Source: Sphingobium fuliginis (GTDB taxonomy: Bacteria; Pseudomonadota; Alphaproteobacteria; Sphingomonadales; Sphingomonadaceae). From it: a stretch of 64,000 nt of DNA. Shown piece after piece: positions 43,972-52,829 of this stretch. The stretch lies in assembly GCF_004152845.1 (NCBI RefSeq), contig NZ_SEON01000001.1:248001-312000 (forward strand). Direction: 5' to 3'. Within the stretch, counting starts at the first letter, position 1. Each line of letters starts with the position of its first letter. The notes below the pieces were generated by a model. That model had not been told where the DNA came from. It saw only the letters and a program-made list of their open reading frames with translations, and did no database searches. The translations under genes were made by a program, and so were the position numbers.

Positions 43972-44997
43972 ATGGCGCGGCAGACTATCATGAAACTCAT
44001 GGGCCTCGCGCTGCTGGCGGCTGCTGGCCAGGCCTTGGCCCAGCAACCCGCCGCCACCCTCAACAGCCGCCTGACCGGCGACCTGACGCCGACCCACGAT
44101 CCGGTCATCATCCGCGAAGGCGACAGCTATCATGTCTTCAGCACCGGCCACGGCCAGCGCCTGATAGAAACGCGCACGTCGAAGGACCTGGTCCACTGGA
44201 CCGCCGGCGATCCCGTCTTCACCGCCCTGCCCGGCTGGGCGACGAAGGCGATCCCCGGCAGCAACGGCATGTGGGCGCCCGACATCAGCTTCGTGAACGG
44301 CCGCTACCGGCTTTATTATTCCGTCTCCACCTTCGGCTCCAACCGCTCGGCCATCGGGCTGGCGACCAGCCCGACGCTCGATCCCAAGGCGAAGAATTAC
44401 GGCTGGCGCGACGAAGGGCTGGTGGTGCTGTCGACCAGCACGGACGACTTCAACGCCATCGATCCCAATTTCATCGTTGACCGGGAGGGTCGCCACTGGC
44501 TGGCGCTGGGCAGCTTCTGGACAGGCATCAAGCTGTTCGCGCTGGACCCGAAAACCGGCAAACCCAAAGACCCCAAGGCGAAACCCCATGCCATCGCCCG
44601 CCGCCCCGCGCCCACAGGCGGCCCGGCCCCGGTGGAGGCGCCCTTCATCGTCGACCATGGCGGCTATTACTGGCTGATGGCGTCCTATGATTATTGCTGC
44701 AAGGGCGTGAACAGCACCTATTATACGGTGATCGGCCGGTCCAGGGCGATCACCGGCCCCTATCTGGGCAAGGACGGCAGTTCGATGATGCAGGGCGGCG
44801 GCACCATCTTCCTGCGCGCCGACCTTCAAGAGCAGCAACGCTGGCGCGGGCCGGGCCATGCGGGCTGGCTGCACGACCGGGACGGTACGGACTATGTCGT
44901 CTATCATGCCTATGACAAGCAGGCGAACGGCGCCCCCACCCTGCGGATCGCGCCGGTCCGCTGGGGCGCGGACGGCTGGCCGGTGGCTGAATATTGA
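43972..44997 (+). CDS. GH43 endo-alpha-1,5-L-arabinanase-type enzyme, exported
   Basis: 341 aa from ATG 43972 (GGAGAGAG ahead); Sec signal peptide MKLMGLALLAAAGQALAQ. Five-bladed propeller motifs: base Asp in THDPVIIREGDSYHVFSTG, WAPDISFVNGRYRLYYSV, pKa-tuning Asp in NAIDPNFIVD, and acid Glu in PVEAPFIVDHGGYYWLM. The NGMWAPDIS and YDYCCKG segments are typical of arabinan endo-1,5-arabinosidases. It supplies oligosaccharides for the receptor and arabinofuranosidases. Confidence 0.93.
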   Translation: MARQTIMKLMGLALLAAAGQALAQQPAATLNSRLTGDLTPTHDPVIIREGDSYHVFSTGHGQRLIETRTSKDLVHWTAGDPVFTALPGWATKAIPGSNGMWAPDISFVNGRYRLYYSVSTFGSNRSAIGLATSPTLDPKAKNYGWRDEGLVVLSTSTDDFNAIDPNFIVDREGRHWLALGSFWTGIKLFALDPKTGKPKDPKAKPHAIARRPAPTGGPAPVEAPFIVDHGGYYWLMASYDYCCKGVNSTYYTVIGRSRAITGPYLGKDGSSMMQGGGTIFLRADLQEQQRWRGPGHAGWLHDRDGTDYVVYHAYDKQANGAPTLRIAPVRWGADGWPVAEY

Positions 44998-45033
44998 CCC
45001 CGTCGCCCTCCCCCCTTCCGGCGCTTCGCGTCT

Positions 45034-45080
45034 CCCTCCCTCTCCCGCCGGGAGAGAGGGGGTCCGCCCCCAAGGGCGGC
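45034..45080. repeat. Palindromic intergenic repeat inside the GH43 operon
   Basis: CTCTCCC/GGGAGAG hairpin (45040-45056) and CCGCCC/GGGCGG hairpin (45064-45079) in tandem within the 119-bp gap between the two GH43 genes. Possibly a 3' mRNA stabiliser. Confidence 0.6.
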
Positions 45081-45116
45081 GGGAAGGGCAAGGGCGACCC
45101 AAGAGGAGAGCTTTTC

Positions 45117-46538
45117 ATGAATCCAATCGATCGCCGCCTATTCCTCGCCGGGACAGCCGCACTGTCGGCAACGCCGCTGATCGCGCGCACCAGGGTCGAA
45201 GTCCCCACCCCCGCCGCCGTCAACCCGTTGGTCAAGCAACGCGCGGACGCGCAGGTCTTCCGTCATGAAGACGGCCATTATTACCTCACCGGTTCCGTCC
45301 CCGAATATGACCGGCTGGTCCTGCGCCGATCGAAGACGCTCGCGGGCCTCGCCACTGCGGAGGAAGCCGTCCTTTGGCGGCATGAGAAGACAGGCCCGCT
45401 GTCCGGCTTCATCTGGGCGCCCGAACTGCACCAGATCGACGGGCGCTGGACCATGTATTTCGCCGCAGGCCCCAGCGGCGGCGGCGAGGACGTATTCCGC
45501 ATCCGCACCTATGCCATCGTCTGCGACGGTCCCGATCCGATGACCGGCCGATGGAAGCTGCTCGGCCAGTTCCAGGCGCCGTGGGACAGCTTCAACCTCG
45601 ATTCCACCAGCTTCGTGCACAAGGGCAGGCGCTACTTCGCTTGGGCCCAGCGCGAACCGGGGATCGAGACCAATTCCAACCTCTATATCGCCCCGCTGGC
45701 GTCGCCGCTGAAGCTGGCGGCCAGGGCGACGCGCCTCACGATCCCGACGCTCGACTGGGAAACAGGCGGCTACAAGGTGGCGGAGGCGCCCGCCGTCCTT
45801 CACCGCAACGGCCGGCTGTTCATGACCTATTCGGCCAGCGCCACCGACGCGCGCTATTGCCTGGGCCTGCTGACCGCGCCGGAGGATGCGGACATCATGG
45901 ACCCCGATGCCTGGGTGAAATCGCAGCAGCCGGTCTTCACCAGCTGCCCGGAGACCAGGGTGTACGGGCCGGGCCACAACAGCTTCACCGTGGATGAGAA
46001 GGGCCGCGACATATTGGTCTATCATGGCCGCGACTATGAAGCGATCAAGGGCGACCCGCTGTTCAATCCGGACCGCCATACGCGCGTCCAGCGCCTCTAT
46101 TACAAGGCGGACGGCACGCCCGACTTCGGCGTGCCCGTCGGCAACGGCCCGCTGCCCGAGCGTTTCGCCTCCGCCGTCGATCCCAGGGCGCTGCTGGCCC
46201 ATGACGGCACCCGCCTGATCGCCGGCAATCCTTCGCTGCCCGCGACCCAGTTCCGCCAGACCGCCGGACGCGCCGGGCCGCAGAGCATCATGCTTTCCCC
46301 CATTCTGCTGCCAGACCATTATCTTTTGGCCGGCAAGGACGGCTCCGTCACCCTCGCCCGCAATGATCGCAGCGCCGATTTCGCCATGCGCAGCCAGTTC
46401 GTCCGATTCTCCGACGACAGGTCGAACACGGTCCGCTTCGTGTCCATCGCGGTCACGGGCAAGGCGCTTGCGGCGGTCGGGAAGGAGATCCGCCTTGCGG
46501 GCAGCCGCGACGCTACGGCACGGTGGATCGCGGACTGA
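45117..46538 (+). CDS. GH43 alpha-L-arabinofuranosidase with C-terminal AbfB-like domain, Tat signal
   Basis: 473 aa from ATG 45117 (AGAGGAGAG ahead). The N-terminus NPIDRRLFLAGTAALSATPLIA has a twin-arginine signal (RRLFL). Propeller: base Asp in RADAQVFRHEDGHYYLTGS, IWAPELHQIDGRWTMYFAA, Asp in NLDSTSFVHKGRRYFAWAQ, Glu in KVAEAPAVLHRNGRLFMTYS, and a metal/histidine site GPGHNSFTVDE. Residues about 365-473 (FRQTAGRAGPQSIMLS, PDHYLLAGKDGSV) look like an arabinofuranose-binding beta-trefoil of the AbfB/CBM42 kind; that part is less sure. Confidence 0.88.
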   Translation: MNPIDRRLFLAGTAALSATPLIARTRVEVPTPAAVNPLVKQRADAQVFRHEDGHYYLTGSVPEYDRLVLRRSKTLAGLATAEEAVLWRHEKTGPLSGFIWAPELHQIDGRWTMYFAAGPSGGGEDVFRIRTYAIVCDGPDPMTGRWKLLGQFQAPWDSFNLDSTSFVHKGRRYFAWAQREPGIETNSNLYIAPLASPLKLAARATRLTIPTLDWETGGYKVAEAPAVLHRNGRLFMTYSASATDARYCLGLLTAPEDADIMDPDAWVKSQQPVFTSCPETRVYGPGHNSFTVDEKGRDILVYHGRDYEAIKGDPLFNPDRHTRVQRLYYKADGTPDFGVPVGNGPLPERFASAVDPRALLAHDGTRLIAGNPSLPATQFRQTAGRAGPQSIMLSPILLPDHYLLAGKDGSVTLARNDRSADFAMRSQFVRFSDDRSNTVRFVSIAVTGKALAAVGKEIRLAGSRDATARWIAD

Positions 46539-46570
46539 AACCCAGCCTCCAAGTCCGACAAATAAAAGGA

Positions 46571-46610
46571 TAAAAGCCGCCTCCCCATTTCGGAGGCGGC
46601 TTTTTCTTTT
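46571..46610 (+). terminator. Terminator of the arabinanase operon
   Basis: AGCCGCCTCC (46575-46584) pairs with GGAGGCGGCT (46592-46601), followed by a run of T broken by one C, 37 bp after the GH43 stop. Confidence 0.9.
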
Positions 46611-46701
46611 CGCCGGAAACGCAGAAAAGCGCCGTTTTTTCGGATGAGACATATTTGTCACTAGGGAAAATTTTTTCGTGAACGGCAGTGCAAATTCCCT
46701 C

Positions 46702-46741
46702 TTGCCTTCTATTACTCCGAGAAATAATTAGTCCGAGTAAT
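46702..46741 (+). promoter_or_regulatory. Promoter and putative GntR operator of the arabinan receptor gene
   Basis: TTGCCT (46702-46707), 17 bp, TAATTA (46725-46730) make a sigma-70-like promoter. ATTACTCCGA (46711-46720) and TCCGAGTAAT (46732-46741) form a 10-bp inverted repeat with one mismatch and an 11-bp spacer that covers -10. The right arm and the -35 block recur at 40154-40190. Confidence 0.6.
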
Positions 46742-46785
46742 TCATGGCGCCCAAGGCGCTCGCATCTCCAAGGGGAGGATCAAAC

Positions 46786-49611
46786 ATGGCTTTGAAGCCG
46801 CTCGCTTTCACGTCTGCATCCCTGCTCGCGCTCATGTTGGCGGGCACGGCCCATGCCCAATCCGCAGCAGCGCCGCAGGATGAAGAGGCCAACGACATCA
46901 TCGTCACGGGCGTCCGCGCCTCGATCGTGGGCGCGCTCAACGTCCGCAAGGAATCGACCCAGATCGTCGACTCGATCGTCGCGGAGGATGTCGGCAAGCT
47001 GCCGGACAACAACGTCGTCGAAGCGCTCCAGCGCGTCACCGGCATCCAGGTGACCAACCGCACCGGCGGCGAAGCGGCGGCGATCTCCATCCGCGGGCTG
47101 CCCGATGCGCTTACCACGCTCAACGGACGCAACATCTTCACCGCCGCCGGCCAGGCTTTCGCGTTGCAGGACGTGTCCGCCAACCTCGTGAAGCGCGTCG
47201 ATGTGTTCAAGACCCGCTCCGCCGACCAGATCGAGACCGGCCTTGCCGGACAGGTCAATGTCGAAACCCGTCGTCCCTTCGACTTCGACGGCTTCGCCAT
47301 TTCCGGCCTTGCCCGCGGCATCTACAATGAACAGGCCGACAGCTATAACCCGAACGTCGCGCTGCTGGTCAGCGACCGCTGGGAAACGGGCATCGGCGAC
47401 ATCGGCCTGCTGGTGAACGGCAGCTACAGCCGCACCAAATATCGCGACCAGACCGTGACGGCGGGCGCCTTCGTGCCGTTCGCGACGATGGACCCGGCGA
47501 CGGGCACCGGCCTGACGCCGTTCCAGCGCATCTTCCCCGCCGGGCGCGATCCGATCACCGGCCAGTTCGTCGTCGCCCCCGCCCTCGGTGCGTGGGACCC
47601 CGGCCTGGACCGCGGCCTGCCCACGGCGACCGGCTCCACCATGCTCGTCAACGGCGTCGAAACCCCCTATTATCTGTCGCGCGACGCGGTGTTCAGCTCC
47701 GACCTTTACGGCGAGCGGGAACGTCCGTCCTTCAATGTCGCGCTGCAATGGGCGCCCAACAGCAGTTCGGTCTATACGGCCGAGGTCTTCTACGCCGGCT
47801 TCCGGGGCGAGACCTTCAACAGCCTGCAGTTCAGCTTCGTCGACTTCTGGGACAATCCGCAGGCGCCGACGCTCTATGACGGCACCAACATCGTCAAGTC
47901 GCGCGTCGCCAACAATGTCTACGGCTTCAACAGCGGCGACTTCACCAAGACCTCGACCGACAGCTTCGTCTATGCGCTGAACGGCAAGTGGGATCTGGGC
48001 GACCGCGGCAAGATCGTCGGCGACATCGCCTATCAGACCAGCAAGGTGAAGACCTCCTTCATCGCGATGCGCACGGACCGCGTCGCCAGCCAGATCACCA
48101 CGGATTTCAATGCCGGGGGCGGCATACCGTCCTATCATTTCAGTGACGACAGCCTGCTGAACGACACCGGCATCTGGAACGTCGCACAGCTCTACGACAA
48201 TGCGAACCGGGACAAGGGCAGCGCCATCACCGGCACGCTCGACGGCTATTACACCTGGGACGAGGGCTTCCTGCGCCAGATCAAGGCAGGCATCCGCATC
48301 GACCAGCGCAAGGCGTCGACCGCCGTGCGCACCCAGGACGCCGGCGCGCCGCTGGCCGCGACCACGCTGGCGGGGCTGGGCGAAGGCGCAGCCTTCACCA
48401 ATTCGGACTTCTACCAGGGCCGCGCCGACGTGCCGACGAGCTGGACGCTCGCGAACGGCTACTGGCTTCACGACAATGCGGACACGGTGCGCGGCCTCTA
48501 CGGCCTCAGGACATCCGACCAGCTCTCGCTCCAGAGGGTGTTCGACATCGATGAAAGCACCATCGCCGCCTATGTGCAGGCCGATGGCGAACTGTCGATC
48601 TTCGGCCGCCCGCTGAAGCTGCAGGCCGGTGTCCGCTACGTCACGGTCGACACCGACTATAATTTCTTCGACCGCTACAATGGCGGCGCGCAGACCCGCG
48701 TCTCTTCGGGTTCGGATCGCTTCCTGCCCAGCTTCACCGCGCGCTACGAGATTTTCGACAATCTGCGCCTGCGCTTCAACTATGGCGAAACGCTGCGACG
48801 CCCGAACTTCAGCGACATCAACCCCAATTATTCGCTGACCGGCGACCTCACCAATGTCGGCTATGGCAGCGGCACGGCGGGCACGGCGACGCTGAAGCCC
48901 ACCCATTCGAAGAATTTCGACGCCGCGATCGAATGGTATTTCGAACGCAACAGCGCGATCACGCTGACGGGCTTCCGCCGCGAGATCAACGGGCTGGTGG
49001 TGCCGCTGACGGTGATGGAATTCATCCCCAACAACGGCATCGTCGCGGGCGCGACCAACAATTTCGCCATCACCCGGCCGGTCAACGCCTCCAACGGCGT
49101 GCTCAAGGGCCTGGAACTGGGGCTCACCTATTTCCCGAGCTATCTGCCGGGTCCGCTGGACGGGCTGGGCTTCGTGGGCAGCGTGACGGTGCTGGATTCC
49201 AAGCAGAACATTCCGCAGACGGATGCTGCGGGCAATGTCACCGGTCAGGCGACCTCGTCCTTCTTCGGCGTGTCGGACCTCAGCTACAACGCCACGCTCG
49301 CCTATGACAACGGCCCGATCGGCGCGCGCCTGTCCTATATCTGGCGCAAGGAGTTCCTGGCGAACAACGAAGCCCGCCTGTTCGCCAACCCGATCGGCGT
49401 TTGGCGCAACCCGGAAAAGAGCCTGGACTTCCAGCTCACCTGGAACGTCAACGACCGTCTGGGCGTGACTTTCGACGCGGTGAACCTCACCAAGTCCAAG
49501 CAGCAGACCTATTACAAGTTCGAGGATGTCGGCGGTCCCGAGCAATATAATCTTGGCACGACCCTGCTGGCGCGCACCTTCGCGCTCGGCGTCCGCTACA
49601 CCTTCAAGTGA
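46786..49611 (+). CDS. TonB-dependent receptor for arabinan-derived oligosaccharides
   Basis: 941 aa from ATG 46786 (AGGGGAGGA ahead); Sec signal peptide ends GTAHAQS. TonB box region NDIIVTGVRASI, plug domain (SIVAEDVGKLPDNNVVEALQRVTGIQV, cited in part; GLPDALTTLNGRNIFTAAG) and a full barrel ending in TFALGVRYTFK with terminal aromatic residue. The DVGKLPDNNVVEALQRV plug class is typical of sphingomonad and Caulobacter carbohydrate receptors. Its promoter shares an operator-like repeat with the rest of the locus, so import of arabinan fragments is the likely job. Confidence 0.94.
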   Translation: MALKPLAFTSASLLALMLAGTAHAQSAAAPQDEEANDIIVTGVRASIVGALNVRKESTQIVDSIVAEDVGKLPDNNVVEALQRVTGIQVTNRTGGEAAAISIRGLPDALTTLNGRNIFTAAGQAFALQDVSANLVKRVDVFKTRSADQIETGLAGQVNVETRRPFDFDGFAISGLARGIYNEQADSYNPNVALLVSDRWETGIGDIGLLVNGSYSRTKYRDQTVTAGAFVPFATMDPATGTGLTPFQRIFPAGRDPITGQFVVAPALGAWDPGLDRGLPTATGSTMLVNGVETPYYLSRDAVFSSDLYGERERPSFNVALQWAPNSSSVYTAEVFYAGFRGETFNSLQFSFVDFWDNPQAPTLYDGTNIVKSRVANNVYGFNSGDFTKTSTDSFVYALNGKWDLGDRGKIVGDIAYQTSKVKTSFIAMRTDRVASQITTDFNAGGGIPSYHFSDDSLLNDTGIWNVAQLYDNANRDKGSAITGTLDGYYTWDEGFLRQIKAGIRIDQRKASTAVRTQDAGAPLAATTLAGLGEGAAFTNSDFYQGRADVPTSWTLANGYWLHDNADTVRGLYGLRTSDQLSLQRVFDIDESTIAAYVQADGELSIFGRPLKLQAGVRYVTVDTDYNFFDRYNGGAQTRVSSGSDRFLPSFTARYEIFDNLRLRFNYGETLRRPNFSDINPNYSLTGDLTNVGYGSGTAGTATLKPTHSKNFDAAIEWYFERNSAITLTGFRREINGLVVPLTVMEFIPNNGIVAGATNNFAITRPVNASNGVLKGLELGLTYFPSYLPGPLDGLGFVGSVTVLDSKQNIPQTDAAGNVTGQATSSFFGVSDLSYNATLAYDNGPIGARLSYIWRKEFLANNEARLFANPIGVWRNPEKSLDFQLTWNVNDRLGVTFDAVNLTKSKQQTYYKFEDVGGPEQYNLGTTLLARTFALGVRYTFK

Positions 49612-49618
49612 GTGCCCG

Positions 49619-49701
49619 ATGGGATGCGGTGTCTCCTCACCGCATCCCATTTCCATGGCGGCCGGTCCGGGACCCCTCTCCATTCCCGGGCCGGCCGCCA
49701 T
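49619..49701. terminator. Two tandem perfect hairpins after the receptor gene
   Basis: ATGGGATGCGGTG (49619-49631) pairs with CACCGCATCCCAT (49638-49650); a second palindrome with ATGGCGGCCGG and CCGGCCGCCAT ends spans 49655-49701. Both lie within 90 bp of the receptor stop. Short T stretches only, so termination is probable rather than certain. Confidence 0.7.
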
Positions 49702-49729
49702 ATCCTTTGCGGTCATGGGCGGGTGAGAG

Positions 49730-50184
49730 ATGCATGCTTCGATGAAGGTCCTGCTGGCGGGCGCGACGCTGTTGGGGGCCGCTGCGGCTTCCCAGCCCCC
49801 GTCGCGGCCGGGGATGGACAGGCACCGCATCGCCGTGCAGCGCTTCGGCAACGATGCCCCCTGGTACGAGCAGCGCATTCCCTTCTTCGAGTCCGCCGAT
49901 CCCCGGATAGACGCCGTCTATTATTATCGCTGGTCCCTCTTCCGCGCGCATCAGCGCGATCTGGGGGAAGAAGGCTTCATCTCCACCGAATTCCTGGACG
50001 ATGTCGACTGGCAGCGGCACCCTATGCCAGCCTGAACGACGCCACCGGCTTTCATCTGGCGGAGGGGCGCTGGCTGAACGACCGGCGCTATGCCGACGAT
50101 TATCTGAACTTCATGTATGCCAGCGGCGGCAATGACCGCCACTTCACCGACTATATGGCCGACAGCGTCTGGGGGCGTTATCTA
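49730..50184 (+). pseudogene. Frameshifted, 3'-truncated glycoside-hydrolase-like gene
   Basis: Starts at ATG 49730 with a signal peptide (MKVLLAGATLLGAAAAS) and reads AVYYYRWSLFRAHQRDLGEEGF, STEFLDDVDWQRHP, then stops at 50033 after PMPA. One added base at about 50021-50023 restores YASLNDATGFHLAEGRWLNDRRYADDY and NDRHFTDYMADSVWGRYL in the +1 frame. The frame then meets the inverted-repeat element at 50185 and the 3' part is gone. The conserved acidic motifs resemble MGH1-like (alpha/alpha)6 glycosidases; family call is tentative. It may once have been part of the arabinan locus. Confidence 0.8.
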
Positions 50185-50364
50185 GGCTCAGGACCTATTA
50201 CTGGCGGGGTCGAGGTTTGAGGCAAAATGGCTCAGGGCAAGAAGGCGAGGCGCAGGAATATGTCGATATTTCCAGCCTGCCGACGCAGCACTGGGCCATT
50301 TTGGTCAAATTCCCGCGGGACGCCGAAATGGCGCCTCGACCCCGCCAGTAATGGGTCCCGAGCC
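50185..50364. mobile_element. MITE-like element with 31-bp terminal inverted repeats
   Basis: The left end 50185-50215 and the complement of the right end 50334-50364 agree at 29 of 31 positions (GGCTC(A/G)GGACC(T/C)ATTACTG, then GCGGGGTCGAGG). TA dinucleotides flank both ends. The 118-bp interior has no gene and contains a second imperfect inverted pair (AAAATGGC/GGCCATTTT region). Ends and size fit a non-autonomous derivative of an IS5- or IS630-like element. It terminates the upstream pseudogene. The 282 bp from here to the next CDS show nothing recognisable. Confidence 0.8.
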
Positions 50365-50646
50365 TAAAGGGGCTGTAAAGGCGCGACATGCAATGTTGCG
50401 GTCGCCCCTGCGAACCGGGCCCGCGCCATGGCGTTCAAGAGCGCTGGCCGCGTCCGGCTCTGTCGCGCCTGCTCCACAAGGAAGCCGTTACACAAGCATG
50501 CGTCTTTCCATCGGCGGCCGATCGGCATAGTGCTTCAAGGCCGTTTCCTTCTTTCCGGCTTCCACAACCAGAATGTGCGCCATTCAGCCGGCCCCGGAAG
50601 CAGCACAAGTTGCACGATGACCCCATTTCCAGAAAGGAACGGCATA

Positions 50647-51420
50647 GTGACCGTCGATCGTCGTACATTCATGCAGACCGCTTTCATCGCCGGAGCCGTC
50701 GCCGCCTCCGCCAACGCATTCGCCCAGACCGTCGCAAAGACGAAGGCGCGCAACGTCGTGCTGGTGCACGGCCTGTTCGCCGATGGCTCGTCCTGGTCGG
50801 AGGTGATCCCCCTGTTGCAGGCCCACGGGCTCAACGTCACCGCAGTCCAGAACCCGCTGACGACATTGCCCGATGCGGTGGCTGCGGCGCGGCGCGTGCT
50901 GGATCGTCAGGACGGGCCGACCGTCCTCGCCGGGCACAGCTTTTCCGGGATGATCGTCACCGAAGCGGGCATGCACCCCCATGTCTCCGCCCTCGTCTAT
51001 GTCGCCGCCCGCGCGCCCGATGCGGGCGAGGATTATGGCGCGCTGGCGAAGACATTTCCGACGCCGCCGGCCAGCGCCGGCATCGTCTTCGACGGGGATG
51101 AGGGGCGATTGACCGAAGCGGCCTTCCTCCGCGATTTCGCGGGCGACCTTCCGGAGGCCAGGGCGCGGGCGCTCTTTGCCGTCCAGTGGCCGTTCCACAG
51201 GGAACTGCTCGCGGGCCGCACGACGAACGCGGCTTGGCGCAGCAAGCCCAGCTATTATGCGGTCTCGACGGAAGATCGCACGATCGACCCCAACCTCCAG
51301 CGCTTCATGGCGAAGCGCATGAACGCAAAGACGATCGAGCTGAAGTCGAGCCATGTGTCGCTGATCTCCCACCCCCGCGCCGTTGCGGATCTGATCCGCG
51401 AGGCGGCGGGGCCGGCCTGA
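50647..51420 (+). CDS. Alpha/beta-fold hydrolase, Tat-exported
   Basis: 257 aa from a GTG at 50647 (AAAGGAACG ahead); an in-frame ATG at 50617 is an alternative. Twin-arginine signal DRRTFMQTAFIAGAVAASANAFAQ with cleavage near residue 24 (cited in part as DRRTFM...AFAQ). Hydrolase core: oxyanion VLVHGLFADGSSW, nucleophile Ser in LAGHSFSGM, acid Asp in STEDRTIDP region, His in SSHVSLISHP. The SSHVSLISHP ending is typical of the EstX/pyrethroid-esterase-like group; natural substrate unknown. Confidence 0.88.
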   Translation: MTVDRRTFMQTAFIAGAVAASANAFAQTVAKTKARNVVLVHGLFADGSSWSEVIPLLQAHGLNVTAVQNPLTTLPDAVAAARRVLDRQDGPTVLAGHSFSGMIVTEAGMHPHVSALVYVAARAPDAGEDYGALAKTFPTPPASAGIVFDGDEGRLTEAAFLRDFAGDLPEARARALFAVQWPFHRELLAGRTTNAAWRSKPSYYAVSTEDRTIDPNLQRFMAKRMNAKTIELKSSHVSLISHPRAVADLIREAAGPA

Positions 51421-51447
51421 CCCGGGTGCCGGCGGGCATGGGAAAGC

Positions 51448-51825
51448 CTAAGGCTCAAGGCAATAGGCGCACAGCTTATTGCCATCGAGGTCGCGGCAGT
51501 AGGCGAAGTACCATCCCGGACCGCGCACATCGGGTCCGCCTTCGGTGGCGCCACCCAATGCGAGCGCGCGCTGATGAAAAGCGTCCACCTCCTCGCGCCG
51601 ATCAAAGCAGAAGGCGACCATCGATCCATTCCCCACCGTTGCTGGCTGTCCGTCATAGGGCCCAAGGACCGCGAAGCTGAAGGAACCATCTCGCCCGTAC
51701 ACACGACCTCCAGATGGATGCTCGAACAAAGGCGCAAGCCCGACCACCGCAAGCAGCGCGTCATAGAAGGCCTTTGCACCGGCGAGATCGTTCGAACCAA
51801 CTGTGCAATATGCTAAGACGCCCAT
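51448..51825 (-). CDS. VOC (glyoxalase-fold) family protein
   Basis: 125 aa from ATG 51825 (GGGAGG ahead). Two beta-alpha-beta-beta-beta modules: LAYCTVGSNDLAGAKAFYDALLAVVG and the C-terminal GPGWYFAYCRDLDGNKLCAYCLEP, the usual DPDGNK-type end with the metal-binding residue position. A second module has MVAFCFDRREEVDAFHQRALALGG. Catalytic role unknown; such stand-alone VOC proteins are often detoxification or resistance related. Confidence 0.85.
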   Translation of the reverse strand: MGVLAYCTVGSNDLAGAKAFYDALLAVVGLAPLFEHPSGGRVYGRDGSFSFAVLGPYDGQPATVGNGSMVAFCFDRREEVDAFHQRALALGGATEGGPDVRGPGWYFAYCRDLDGNKLCAYCLEP

Positions 51826-52166
51826 GCCGAAGCCTCCCGTTCGCTGAACCTCCATCCATCCGGGGAAGAGCGATGATGCGCAACCGGTCTTTGGCGGAGC
51901 CCTGGATTCGGACGCACCGCTTCAGCCAAGCGCCCTCATAACGGTCATGATGCTCACCCTGTGGCGAACGCGAAGGCAGCGTCACGCCGCCGGCTGCACG
52001 CGAATGAGTGGATGACGCCGGCTACCCGCCGCCCGAAACGGATGAAAGTTCCAATATGAACATGGCAGTACCAGCAGGTCGAGCATACCGGGGCGCCCTG
52101 CCAGTTCGGTCATCGACCCCAGATCGGTCGTTTAGCGCCCCTGTCGGATCTTCATGACCGGCATGT
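51826..52166. other. 341-bp gap without a recognisable gene
   Basis: Lies between the divergent-facing VOC start and the TetR stop. It has short stop-broken frames only (for example about 30 codons on the minus strand near 52100-52020), no tRNA, and no strong hairpin. Holds the VOC promoter; the remainder may be eroded sequence. Confidence 0.5.
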
Positions 52167-52808
52167 CTATGCCAAGGCGCCCTGACTGGCGGCCACGAGA
52201 TAGGCGTGGCAAGCTCGGGGCAATTCACAGCGCAGCCGGGCGAAATTCTCTTCCGATGGCTCAGCCTCCATGACGACCCGCACCGAGCCGCCCAGAAGGG
52301 CCGCGAGCATGAAGGCGGCAGAAGATCGGTCGGCGAACCGCGCATCCGGGACATTGGCGAGCAGCGTATCGATCACCTGCGTCATGCGTTGCGCCGCCCG
52401 GCTCATCATTTCCGACAGGTCGAACTCGGCGGCGATGCCATAGATGGCGCGGGAGGCGACCATGTCAGCCATCTTCGCGTCCAGCCATGCCGTGGCCACC
52501 CCGTGCGCGACCGTCCCAAGGTCCGATCCCGCCAGCCGCGCCGCCGCATCCCGCATCGCCGTATCGATCAGGTCGAACTGCCGCTGAACGAGGGCGAAGA
52601 GCAGCGCCTGCTTGTGCGGATAATATTGGTACATCGTCCCCACGGAGACGCCGGCGCGCGCCGCCACACGGGTGGTGGTGAGCCGCCCCACGCCGCCGGC
52701 AAGCAAAACCTGAATGGTCGCGACGTGAATCGCCTCGATAGTCACGGCGGAGCGCGCCTGTTGCGGCGCTTTGCGAGGTTTCAGCAAGGCTGGCGGTGGG
52801 CGGTTCAT
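52167..52808 (-). CDS. TetR-family transcriptional repressor
   Basis: 213 aa from ATG 52808 (MNRPPP); the frame also has an ATG at 52835, but that lies within the promoter inverted repeat. HTH: ATIQVLLAGGVGRLTTTRVAARAGVSVGTMYQYYPHKQALL (core GVSVGTMYQYY). C-terminal ligand domain is variable. It faces the SDR gene across a very short promoter region, so it most likely controls that gene and itself. Confidence 0.9.
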   Translation of the reverse strand: MNRPPPALLKPRKAPQQARSAVTIEAIHVATIQVLLAGGVGRLTTTRVAARAGVSVGTMYQYYPHKQALLFALVQRQFDLIDTAMRDAAARLAGSDLGTVAHGVATAWLDAKMADMVASRAIYGIAAEFDLSEMMSRAAQRMTQVIDTLLANVPDARFADRSSAAFMLAALLGGSVRVVMEAEPSEENFARLRCELPRACHAYLVAASQGALA

Positions 52809-52829
52809 ATGCGAATACCGAAACTGAAG

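Noticed and set aside
46780..49878. A 1032-codon open frame antisense to the arabinan receptor
   Set aside because: Composition is Arg/Ala/Gly-rich with no domain; the plus-strand receptor is intact and full length.
51826..52166. A small gene on the minus strand near 52020-52110
   Set aside because: About 30 codons, no ribosome site and no recognisable motif; treated as non-coding.
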